64,000 nucleotides of DNA from Acanthochromis polyacanthus. Taxonomy: Eukaryota; Chordata; Actinopteri; Pomacentridae. Shown here piece by piece: positions 51,957 through 62,382 of this stretch. The position numbers and the translations under genes are program-made. The stretch is from NCBI RefSeq assembly GCF_021347895.1, contig NC_067117.1:29704067-29768066 (forward strand), given 5' to 3'. The first letter of the stretch is position 1. The number at the start of each line of letters is the position of its first letter. The notes under the pieces are model-generated. The model saw only the letters and a program-made list of their open reading frames with translations. It made no database searches and was not told where the DNA came from.

Positions 51957-53988
51957 GCAGGTTTCTTTGTAGAACTGTTCCAGAAAACCTCACTAAACCA
52001 CATGGAGGGGCCTCAAGATAGTTGTCCAAATGAAACCGTACAAAAGCCAAACTAGCACAACCCAAACCCTAAAGTCTCCTGCAGCCTACCAGAGAACCTC
52101 TTTAAACAGAATCAGGACAGGAACTCTTACCTCCTGGACAACCAACATTGGCTCACAAACAAGAATACAGAATGTGTCTGACCAAAAACCTCTAAAGACT
52201 CACTACAGCCAAGATAAAGACACAACTCAGCTGCACCAAATCCACTAATCACTGCACACATTAGCAGCATGTGCTAACTGTGGCTAAAGAACCACATTTA
52301 CCAAGACAACTATCCAGGACAAAGCCCTAAAACACACCAAGAAACACATTAAAGACGATTTTACTGCTGGAAGCTGCAAGCCAACGCCTAAAGAACAAAC
52401 TAAAGCAACAGAGCCAAACCCGGTTCAGTGAAGAGAAGCAGAGGAAATGTTTGACTGCAGACATAAAGCAGGAAGACACTGAGCTGCTCAGGTGTTCCTG
52501 ATAACACCAAGCAGCCACCTGGACAGCCAATAGGAACACAGCTTACTGGAAGTCCAGAGGGCTGGGTTAGCGTCATTATGAGGAGTCTGGATTGAGGTTT
52601 CTCACTTGATAATTATTAAAACATGAAATTTAGGCGGGTTTAAAGGAATATTCCACCTTAAATCTTTGAATGTTGCCCTAAAAGGTTGGTTTCAGGAAGT
52701 ATTCCACCTACAAGGTCCTCACACATCCACCTTAAAGGAATATTCCACCAAAAATCCTTGGACATGCACCTAAAATGTTGGTTTAACCAAGTATTCCAAC
52801 CAAAATCCTCAAAGAGAACCGAGGGGCTGGTTAAAAGGAATATTCCACCTAAAACCTCAACTAGGGCAGTATGTGTAGCAGCAACAGCAGAAAGAGGTTC
52901 TCTCTGGGTGGAAGAACCGCGTCCGAGTGGCAGCTCCTTTTCTGCTCTTACCTTACTCACTAAACTCAAGTGCCATGGAGGACTCGAGTAGTTGACGTTT
53001 CCTGCTGCAACCTTCTATTTTTCAGCTTTCTTCCACGTCCGATCACTCCCAACCTGGTTTTTGTTGACATTTTTGAGTCTTTTTCCGAGCTTGCACCAGG
53101 ACAAGTAGTGTAAAGCCAATGGTCACTAACTCACAAATATCATGCATTGCGTTGAAGAATGACAGATGGGCAAGAGGGTCAGTTGAGGACTAATGGCACT
53201 TCCACAGCTTTCTGACAGCTATTTTGTTGTGTTAAGATCTTTCTAAAATATAGCTTTTGGGAAGACCCTCCACCAGTCTACCTGGACACGAGGTGTCCCT
53301 GTCTTTTCTTTTTCAGAGCTAAGGGAGGATCACCAGCTGATTGTTCAATGATTCGGCTGCATAAAACTTTCCTCATTTACATTCAAACTCTCCCTCTCCA
53401 ACAGGAGCTGTTTTCTCCAGGGGCGCCAGCAGCATAGTTTTTAGGTTTCTGTTTGTGAACTTTAACGCATAGTTTTGGTTGTTTTTTGTTAAAATAAATC
53501 TATTCTAGTCACCACACAGTTGTTGTCTCCCTGTTTTGTTACAGTTTTTGAGCCAAGCTGTAACACTTTTTTAAATGTGTAGCTTGTGGAAATGACAACA
53601 GGCACAAGGCAAATCCATGAGTTATGGCCCTAAAATATTAAAAAAATTGAAATAACAATTTGCATTAAAATATTTAATTGAAACAGAGGCATGTAACACA
53701 ACACAGACAAAGAAAAAAAGTTATTTTCATTTCTTCATTTTGGAAAATAGGCTTATGATAATATCAGTTTATCCCAAAACCGCTGGTCGGTTACATCGAC
53801 CTGATACTTCAAACTAAGTGATAGCCAGGGGTGGACTGGGGCAAAAAAATCAGCTCTGCAATTTTTAGCCCAGACCGGCCCACAACATTATTGGTTGACT
53901 GAATCAAGCACTAATTTTTGAATGACAAAAAACTGACAGAGAGGTCGGATTTTCAGAACAAAAATTCAAAAACATACCTAGAGACCTA
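51957..53988. other. Gene-free sequence with a minisatellite-like stretch
   Basis: 52635-52860 repeats the phrase ggaatattccacc or agtattccaacc five times at roughly 45-60 bp. A phrase near 53830-53890 resembles a fish hAT end (ggggtggactgggg ... ccagaccggcccac) without a partner. No gene recognised. Confidence 0.45.
52635..52860 (+). repeat. Degenerate minisatellite (ATATTCCACC units)
   Basis: Five units with the core (A/G)TATTCCA(C/A)C at about 52648, 52700, 52740, 52793 and 52840. The overlapping open frames at 52658-52991 owe their repeated peptides to this. Confidence 0.6.
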
Positions 53989-54066
53989 CACCCCCTGTCA
54001 AAAGTTTTAGGACACTTTCTTATTCAAATAAAGTAGAACCTGTCCTACAACTTTTGACAGGGGGTG
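53989..54066. mobile_element. 78-bp Tc1/mariner-type MITE
   Basis: The ends CACCCCCTGTCAAAAG and the complement fold as a hairpin with about 27-bp arms (one mismatch region), flanked by TA on both sides (53987-53988, 54067-54068). It is an extreme internal-deletion derivative. The surrounding sequence reads continuously across it once removed. Confidence 0.85.
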
Positions 54067-55464
54067 TATCTACCAAATTTTGTACACATATGCAGCACAT
54101 CAGGCTGAACAAAAAAGTCAGTGACAGTCACATTCCAAACCCAACAGGAAGTGAGCTATTTTGCGTTGAATGTCAGATTTGCCCATTTTTCATTTTTTTC
54201 TAGAGCGAACTCCTCCTAGGGGGAAACTCCAATTCACCTCAAATTCGGCCAGCACATACAGGAGGCCTTAATGATCCAAAGTTATTAAAATCTTTTTCCA
54301 AAGTCAAAGGGTGTGTCCGTGGTGGCCTCTGGAATTTTGATCCTTCGCCATGAAATTTCAAATGTGTAAATGCCCTGAACATGCTCCAATCTGCCTGAAA
54401 CTTTACATGTATGATCAGAGTCCTACAAAGGTAAAGTGTATCATTAAAATATTTTTTATTAGGCTGTAAGTCATACAAATAATAAATACAACAGCCATTT
54501 CAAATGTCTTACCTCACTTTATTTGGTGCCCATGGCACATGCCCTTTTAAATTCTGGGACCACTGAGTTTTAAAATTAAAAAAGAATTAGCTCAGTTTCT
54601 GTGCAACTACCCAGTTGTTTGTCATAGTTTGCTGACAAGTTTGTTAAAATTGAATTTCCCTACTGTTTTATTGAAAGCAAACTGTCTTCACAATTGTTTC
54701 TGGATCTAGACAAGAGCATGCATTTGAGTATCTGCATTTTGACAGCCTGTACATGCAGTTAACCTGACCATTGTCCCATCACCGACTTCAAGAAACAATC
54801 ATCAGCTTCAATGTCATTGCAGCTGCACATTCAGCGGCGAGGTCGGCACGTCAATACTCCCAAAATGACACTAACGCCGCCTTTACTCAGACTCTCAGAC
54901 GTAGCGACAGAATTGGAGCGAGGCTAAAAGGTTGTTTAGATGAATTAAAGCATCCAACACGTAGCTGACGGCAGCGCGTGTATCTTGGGGGGGAAAAATA
55001 CAAGTTAAGGAACCAGATGGGGGAAAAGAGAGTGCGTCAATTGGACAGGAAAATGAGAAAGTTTGTCCCTTACGCCCCTGTCAGAATGAGCGATTAAGAT
55101 ATCTAATATGATGTTTAAAGCTGTGGGGCAAGCGGACTGATAACGGCTCGATAAGGCCTCTCTCCTCACTCATCCTCGCACGCTAATTAGCTTTTTGCTT
55201 CTTTACTTTTGGGTGTGAGCGGGGTGGGGTGGGGTGGGGGGGTATCTTTTTTTTTTTTTTAAAAACTGAAAAGAGGAAAAGGAAAAAAAAAACCTTTGAA
55301 GGAAGAAAGAGGCACCTGCATCAATCATAATTATTTTATTCATACTAAAATTAACCAGAGAGAGGAAGAACGCAGTCTCCTTCAGGAAAAGGAAAAAAAT
55401 AAAAAGAATGCAATGCGAGGAAGTGTGAGCGAAGGGAGGCCAGTGTGAAGGAGGGAAAGAGGTA

Positions 55465-55575
<111 letters not shown>

Positions 55576-55763
55576 TTGGAGAAGAGAGGGATGAGGTGAA
55601 TCGATAAATATCACTCCGGCTGATTGGACCTAATTAGAGACATAGAGAGGCATTCTGGACGAGACTGGCTGGAATTGAGTTGGCCAAGTTGTCAGAGCCA
55701 ATTAGGCCGCTGTATTATTGCAGCAGAGAGAAAACACACAGATTAGATTAAGTTTTGCACCTT

Positions 55764-55789
55764 TGTGTGTGTGTGTGTGTGTGTGTGTG
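55764..55789. repeat. (TG)13 microsatellite
   Basis: Short pure TG run, 190 bp after the larger GT array. Confidence 0.9.
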
Positions 55790-57984
55790 CGATGCTTCCA
55801 GGGAAAACATAGCCAGGTGAGTGTGACCGTTCTCCTGCAGTGTGATAAACTATGATACAACAACAATGATAATCACTGGCAGCTTATCATGCACACACGG
55901 GCACATATCACCCAACGCTCCAGCTGTCAGCTGCTGGGCGTGCAGCTGTGGAGATGGGCCCCCCTCTACCCACAAAAACACACTCTTTTTAACTGGACTT
56001 ATTGTGGATTCAACTGTGTTTGCATTTCTGTGTATGCGTCTGTGTGCATCTGGGCCCAAAACGCGGTGCCAAAGTTTGATTCCGGTGATTGCGGCTGGAA
56101 GTAATCACTTGTGTGCAGTTAATATAATGATGGAGTCCTCTGAGTCGGCACTAACGCTACAACAAACCTGAAGGAAGAATTGACAAGCTGAGTCCCGAGT
56201 TCAGCCAATTTCGCAGTGAAAAGCACCACTCGGCTCAGGGTTTGGCAGCAGGTAAGAGTTGCGTGAGAAAATCCTGCTTTACAATTTTGGAGTTTGAGAT
56301 GGAATGGAGAGAGAAATACAGTGTGTTGGTCCAGCTCAACAAGGGAAGGCAGATTTAGGTAATTATTCCCAAAGCCGCAGGCTGTTTTGGACTGTATATG
56401 TGCAAGAATGCCTTCAGCCATGAAGAAAAACAAAAAGAATGAGATCTCAAAGCAGAAACAGAAGTATTATGAGGAAAAAAAAGGAATGAATTTTCAGTGC
56501 TGGTATCTCTCAATGGAAAGACTTCAAAGATCAACAAGGCAACAGAACAGACAAAGAGATGGCTTTAGTTGTGATGTTGCTGGCGGCAACAAGCAACAGT
56601 GACACATCACTATTTGGATGGAGAAGGTTTGAAGGATTTTATTACTTTACTCTCCTGTGAATTCTCTAATTGGTTGTTTGTGGCAGATAGAGGGAGAGAT
56701 GGTGAAAGGGTTTTCTGGCACTGAATTTTGCCATTTATGTGGAATGCAATGTCTCTGGGACTTTGGAAGGAGCTACAGGTAACGAGACGGCTCAATATTT
56801 CACACAAACCGAGGTCCATTTTCCTCTGCTCCTCCTCAATGATTAGAGCATGTTTTCAAGATATTGTAGCAACAGTTTGTGGATATTTCTTGCACTGGGC
56901 TCAGGTGGGAGAGCAGCTTGTCCACTAATCACAGAGCAGGCGGTTAACCCTTGTCTGTTTATGCCCACACATGCTGAAGTGTTCTTGGGTAAGACACTAA
57001 ATCCTGAGTTGATCTATGTCAACCATGAGTTTGTTTGTGAAGGGATGAATGAGAAGGACACAGCAAAGCATTCTGAAATAAAACAGAAGAGAACAAAACT
57101 CTGAATACTGAATTGTACACTAATCTGCCACTTTATTAGGTAAACAGGTTGAACTGCACAATAACGCAAATGTCTTATGAGCCAATCACATGGCAGCAGC
57201 TTAATGCATTTAGCCATGCAGACATGGTCAAGATGACCTGCTGAAGTTCAAACCAAGCATCAGGATATGAAAGAAAGGGGATTTAAGTCAGCAGTCCTCA
57301 ACCACCGGCCCATGGGTCATCTGACACTGGGCTGCACAGAAAGAATAAAAACATTTTATCCTTATTTTATTACTGGCAGAGTCTCCACTGTGTTTTATTT
57401 TGAATTATTAGATCATCTTACCATCACTTTCATCTGTGCTTGTTTCTCGCACTTAACCGTGAGTTTTCATGCCAGACCGTTCAGTGATGCCGTCAGTCTA
57501 ACCCCTGCCAAAATGAAGAAAGAATAAATGTCGACTTCTTTGAAAAGGAACGGAGAGAGTCTTGAAAAAGAGGGAGAAGCTGAGACAGAACGACAAGTAA
57601 ATACATATTTAGCAATAATAGGGATTTTATTCATTTAGAACATTTTTTTAACCCTTAGATAAAAAGAGGGGCCAACAATGACCCGGTGAGGTCGTTTTCT
57701 TTGCAGTATCTTTAAACGAAAAGTTTTCATCTTTTCACATTCCAGCTACTCCTCAAAAAAGATATTTTTGTTATCATTCCATTTAAATCATTCCATTTTA
57801 AAGTTACCTTTAATACTTTTAAAGACATTGTAATATTTGTATTACTACCCCAAGCTCTTTATCACTGATGATGTCATACAAGAGGTGATTGTTACGGCCT
57901 CTTCAAATTTAACAAATTAAGGCTCAAACAAACAAAGAGGCCGGCAACATATAAACTGGACACAGACTCGGCAGGTGAGTTGAA

Positions 57985-58007
57985 GGGGGGGGGGGGGGGG
58001 GGGGGGG
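57985..58007 (+). repeat. G23 homopolymer
   Basis: Twenty-three consecutive G inside the piggyBac-like element. Confidence 0.95.
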
Positions 58008-58266
58008 AGCTTTATTTATGAATAATTCAACTAATCAGGATAGAAATAACAGTAAAAGGAAAAGGACTGTAACAGCTGGCTGAAAGAAACAAAAGAGGGG
58101 TGGTGAAAGTGGCTAACCCGGCAATGGGCCCTCAGACAAACTGCCTAAAGGCCCGGTCACACCACCCAAACTTTGCTGGAGCGTTCCTTGAACGGTAGGG
58201 AAGGGGGGCCGAATTTCGACAACGCTCGTCACCGCGTACAAAATGGGAAAAAAATCGAAAACACGG

Positions 58267-58357
58267 GCGTTGGCTTAGCGGTGCAACGCTGAAGCCGGCG
58301 TTGCTTTAGCGGTAGCGAGCGTTGGTTTAGCGGTGACGCGAGCGTTGGTTTAGTGCC
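58267..58357 (+). repeat. CpG-rich 16-bp repeats
   Basis: GCGTTGGTTTAGCGGT or a one- to four-base variant starts at 58267, 58298, 58319 and 58342. Confidence 0.75.
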
Positions 58358-59549
58358 GTTCTGCGCATGCGGGTGTTGGCTCGGCGGGGGTATAAAGTTT
58401 GTTTAGCAGCATACCATTGTTAATCACAAAAGGAAAGTTTTCAAACACATACACAATAAAAAAACCCTCACGCATTTGTTCAGGGAGGACGTGTGGCTTT
58501 GTGGTGCTCATGGCTCTGCTCTGACTGCCGCTCTCTCCTGCCTCCCTAAATACCCTCCTCCTCCCTAAGTGCTAACAGCACTCAGGTGTGCTGCAGTTAC
58601 ACAGGTAAAGTTATGAGGGAGATCAGAGAGAGCAAGGAGAGAGGCAGCAGCCAGCCAGATGTAACAGTGATGCACAAACTTGGAGGGACGGAGAGCAGCA
58701 ACAGCTGGAGGAAAAGAATGGAAATTGCTGTTCTGTGTAATATTCTTTTTTTTTTTTTCAGTTATCAAAATGTTCAATAATCTGTTATAAAGGGAAAAAT
58801 AAACATTTCAAATATGAAATCATTCTTGTGTGGACAAAAATATTATACAAACAATAATCCAAATTATTCTTAACCAAAATGACCAAAAAAGGCATAAAAA
58901 CACATTGATTCTTGTACAGGTCGTACACTCAGGGAAGAGTGTAGGGTCCAATCACTCATGCATCTAAGGGTTAATAAAGGTCATAAAAAAAAAAATTATT
59001 TGTTATGTGCACAATGACCGGTTTCAAGCAAGACACCGTTCTACAGAGAAAATTGCCTTGCTTGAAATCGGTCTGTGGTGCTTAAAAGGTTGATTGAAGT
59101 GACTTTGAACGTGGCTTCCAGCAGGACAATGCATCTTGGTACAAAGCTCAAATCATTTCAAACTGGTTTTTTGAACATGATAATGAGTTCACTGTACTTC
59201 AGTGGCCTCCTCAATCATCAGATCTCAATCCAATAGAGCACCTTTGGGATGTGGTTGAACAGGAGATCTGCAGCCAACAAATCTGTATCAACTGCATGAA
59301 GCCATCATGTCAAAATGAACCAAAATCTCTGAGGAATGTTTCCACAATCTTGTTGAATCTATGCCATGAAGAATTTAAAAAGTCAAACTTGGTCCCAATC
59401 TGGTAATAACACCTAATAAAGTGTCCAGTGAGTGTAAAGTTAACAGAAAGTGTTAAGTGTGAGATACTTGACTTAATTTGGCTTCATGAGGTCTTCACCT
59501 GGGCTGGGTTGCTGTGAACAGAGAAGCCTTGCAAAGTTAAATGATGGAA

Positions 59550-60257
59550 TTTCCTCCTTAATGAGGCCATCCTTTATAAATTCATCATTACTAGAAGAAA
59601 TTAAGTTCAGTCAGGTTGGAAAACTTCAACATCAGTCATAAAAACCCTCAAACGTTGTGAGGAAAGTGGCCCAAGAAAGAAAGCTGAAGAGTTCTCTCTG
59701 CTGCAAAAGAGAAGTTCATCACAAATTGACAACTAAAAGCAGTTCAGAGTAGAGTTCACATTTAAGCCTGTCAGAGTTTAAATAATGAACATGACTCACT
59801 AGCAGTTGTTGGGAGGAGATTGTGTAAATCAGGCCTTTGAAATGGAACTGTTGCAAAGAAACCACTGCTGATGAAACTCAAGAAGAAGAGCTATAGGTTC
59901 TGTTCTGTAAGTGCTTTTAAACCGAGAAACGGAGTGACGGATGACTGGCCTTCATGGTCATCTAAACCTAACTGAGGTCTTAAGAAAATTTTAATTCCAG
60001 AGTGAAGAAAAAGCAGCCAACAAGTGGTCCAAAAATAACAATTCCCTCAGCACTGTTGTAGACTCCTCAGGTGGTTGGACAGTGGTACGCAAAGCTGCCG
60101 TCAAAGCAAACAGTGGCTTTTTGGATGCATCTAAAACACGAAACACTATTTTGTTGTACTATACAGTCCCCTGTGCCTTCCATCAAAGTGTCTCTTCAGT
60201 TCTGTTCCACAATGTACAAACTAGAATGAGTCTGTTTTCAACCTTTGGACAGCTACT
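59550..60257 (+). pseudogene. Decayed Tc1-like element, family E
   Basis: Fragments follow Tc1 order with many frameshifts: KTLKRCEESGPRKK (about 59640), a KRSSSQID block, a degenerate RRLRESGLHG-like stretch, then gaaaaagcagccaacaagtg and caaagctgccgtcaaagcaaa acagtggctttttgga, corresponding to the transposase C-terminus. It ends tttggacagctactgta. The region for the three catalytic residues is absent. It abuts the DD36E remnant and belongs to a different Tc1 lineage. Assignment is from family memory. Confidence 0.55.
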
Positions 60258-60623
60258 GTATATCGAAGAATAATTACTGGATGAAAGAAAAAGTTCTTTT
60301 GTTGTTCTCTGCACCTGGTCGTCATGTCAGCATTTGTTAAAAATAAACTTTCATATTGCACTTACTTAAAGTCTGTGTGAATAAAAATACTTTGTGTGTG
60401 AGGGGAGCTGCCATATGAGACCCTTTAATGTTTTGAAGATCCGACTCTCATTTATGAGGGGCCTTACAAGACTTAATTCATTCTCATCCTTTCACACACA
60501 TATATTTTCTCTCATACTCACATACATTCTCCTTTCACACACATATTTTCCTTGCACACACATACATTCTTCTTTCACATTCATATATTTTAATTTAATT
60601 TCAGTGGGACAAGCAGCTAACGC

Positions 60624-60687
60624 TGAAATAAAATCTGGAGTCAGATTTTAAGTGACCCAACAAAATCTGACTCCAGATTTTATTTCA
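60624..60687. other. Perfect 26-bp-arm hairpin
   Basis: Arm 60624-60649 (TGAAATAAAATCTGGAGTCA... ) is the exact reverse complement of 60662-60687, with a 12-nt loop. It adjoins the inner inverted repeat of the element. Confidence 0.9.
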
Positions 60688-60864
60688 TATCATACAATCT
60701 GCACAGTTAACTCAACCTGCATATTTCTGTTAAAGTCCTAGTTTTAAAATAGTCTCTGTGTTCTTAATCTGCCATACTGTGATCATTTAGCCCCCTATGT
60801 TATTATTCTTTTCTTACAGACTGTGATTTACTGGTTGTTTTTTTTTTAACTTGTTGTGATTTGG

Positions 60865-61086
60865 CCTTCCTCCCACAGTCCAAAAATATGCTGAGGTTAA
60901 TTGGTTACTCTAAATTGCCCGTAGGTGTGAATGTGAGTGTGATTGTTTGTCTGTATGTAGCCCTGTGACAGACTGGTGACCTGTCCAGGGTGTCCCCTGC
61001 CTTCAGCCGAGTCAGCTGGGATAGGCTCCAGCACCCCCGCGACCCTAGTGAGGATAAAGCGGTGTATAGAGAATGGATGGATAGAT
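60865..61086 (+). mobile_element. tRNA-like SINE family, 5'-truncated copy
   Basis: Holds the last 222 bp of the family with the ATGG tail, flanked by the perfect 12-bp direct repeat GTTGTGATTTGG (60853-60864 and 61087-61098). Inserted inside the inverted-repeat element. Confidence 0.9.
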
Positions 61087-61104
61087 GTTGTGATTTGGTG
61101 TTTT

Positions 61105-61170
61105 AGCTGTTGTAGCAAATAATTTCCCAGGTGTGGGATAAATAAAGAATTTCAATTCTATTCTATTGTT
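61105..61170 (+). repeat. LINE-like 3' tail
   Basis: Reads aataatttcccaggtgtggg ATAAATAAAG followed by TTCTATTCTATTG, typical of a LINE 3' end with a short simple repeat. The SINE sits just upstream. Confidence 0.45.
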
Positions 61171-62382
61171 CACTGGCCCAATAAAAACAACAACAAATGA
61201 CTTTATACTAAAAATTATACTTATATTAAAGACTTTATACATAAATACCAGACATATTTTGATGCCAAATCTTACATTCTTAGGGGAGTCCGATTTTAAA
61301 TAAAGAGATATAAAGCTTTCTCGGTGAACAATTATTTTATTAACACGTGTAGGACACTGATGGAATATGAACTATATTTGGCGATTACAGCCTGTCCTGT
61401 CCTGATGTCCTCATAGGAGTGAAGCTGAGAGTAGCGTAGGATCTCTCCCCGATGCCATTTAGGGTGCGCACATACGGATGAGAAGAGGAGGAGAAACGTC
61501 ACCTAATCATATTTAACAGGAAACATGTCTGCAGTTCGGTACTTAATCACATTTAACCCGAAAACAACAGCAAAAACAGTAAACGTACAACAGAAAACCC
61601 GTCAAGTGGTCACAGAGTGAAATGTAAGTCGCGCGCATTCACGCGAAGGGGGAGTCAGATTTTTCTGGGGAGTGTGAAAATTCTACAACACGTAATCCTC
61701 CAGTTCGGCCTTGCGTAGCGTTAGCGTTAGCTGCTTGTCCCGCTGAAGCGACTTGGAAGTTTGCAGGTTTGAAAAGTTGTCTCATCTCACTTTCCACAGT
61801 GCTGTGAGTAAAGTTTGGTGCAGATAAACCTGGTGTCTGTTGCTCAAGTGACGACGATAATACAGTATGTGACCGTTTCTGGGGATGACAAAATGCTTCT
61901 TAAAACCCCAATGGCTTGCTGAAGCGCTCGGGACTCCTCTCCACCTGCCATGGTAACCGTTACCTGAACATCACCGCCCACTTGAGCTTTTCAGCCAATC
62001 ACAGCGCAAAAAACGATGGACTTCCTTTTCCACTGTACTTACTTCCTTTTCCACTATTCTCCTCTCTCACATACATACATTCTCCTCTTACATACATAAA
62101 TTCTTCTCTTACATGCATATATTTTCTTTGCACATATACATATATGTCTATTTATTTAGGAGAATGTATGAATGTGAAAGGAGAATGTGTGTGTGTGCAT
62201 GTGTGACAATATATGCATGTGAGAGGAGAATGTATGTGTGCATGAGTGAAAATGTATGTATGTGAAAGTAAAATGTGTGTGTGCGTGAATATATGTATGT
62301 GAAAGAAGAATGTATGTGTGTGCAAGGAAAATATATGTGTGTGAAAGGATGAGAATGAATTAAGTCTTGTACGGCCCCTCAT

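Larger units (their letters stand above)
57652..58970. mobile_element. piggyBac-like element nested in the hAT
   Basis: Inverted ends CCCTTAGAT and ATCTAAGGG are each bordered by TTAA (57648-57651, 58971-58974). Subterminal sequence (aacaatgacccggtgaggtc) is in the style of fish piggyBac elements. The 1319-bp body has no transposase but contains a G23 run, a CpG-rich repeat block and an AAGGCCCGGTCACACCACCC start typical of another MITE, suggesting a further insertion. Confidence 0.75.
57289..59092. mobile_element. hAT element nested in the Tc1 remnant
   Basis: It begins CAGCAGTCCTCAACCACCGG, the classic CAG...TCC.CAACC hAT start, and closes with ggtctgtggtgcttaaaaggttg, the complement-style end with the last ~10 bp missing. 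It is flanked by ATTTAAGT (57281-57288) and ATTGAAGT (59093-59100), 7 of 8 matching. It encodes no intact transposase; the frame around 57480-57600 holds only remnants. A piggyBac-like element is inserted inside. Confidence 0.7.
57116..59436 (+). mobile_element. Tc1-like element remnant with DD36E spacing, split by a nested hAT
   Basis: Left end TACACTAATCTGCCACTTTATTAGG style (57116 on) and right end complement of TACACTCACTGGACACTT (to 59436). Sequence up to GATTTAAG (57288) continues at 59097 after a nested insertion. At about 59115 the text jumps from tgactttgaacgtggc, the N-terminal coding start of this family, straight to ttccagcaggacaatgc, so most of the transposase is deleted. The remaining frame reads FQQDNASWYKAQ ... 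SSDLNPIEHLWD with 36 residues between Asp and Glu, the spacing reported for DD36E Tc1 elements. Only the second and third catalytic positions survive. Confidence 0.75.
60454..62382. mobile_element. Inverted-repeat element with repeat-filled arms
   Basis: 56-bp terminal inverted repeats beginning ATGAGGGGCC match at 55 of 56 positions (60454-60509 and 62327-62382). Flanks TCTCATTT and ACTCATTG agree at 6 of 8 positions. Next to each end are arrays of a ~20-bp unit of the CATACATTCTCCTTTCACA type. A second, inner inverted pair lies at 60601-60624 and 61723-61746 (23 of 24). The body contains a 26-bp perfect hairpin, a SINE and a LINE-like tail. No transposase was recognised, so the superfamily is open; an 8-bp duplication would suit hAT. 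Confidence 0.65.

Noticed and set aside
60394..60651. 85-codon frame rich in short repeated peptides
   Set aside because: Translation of the subterminal repeat array of the inverted-repeat element.
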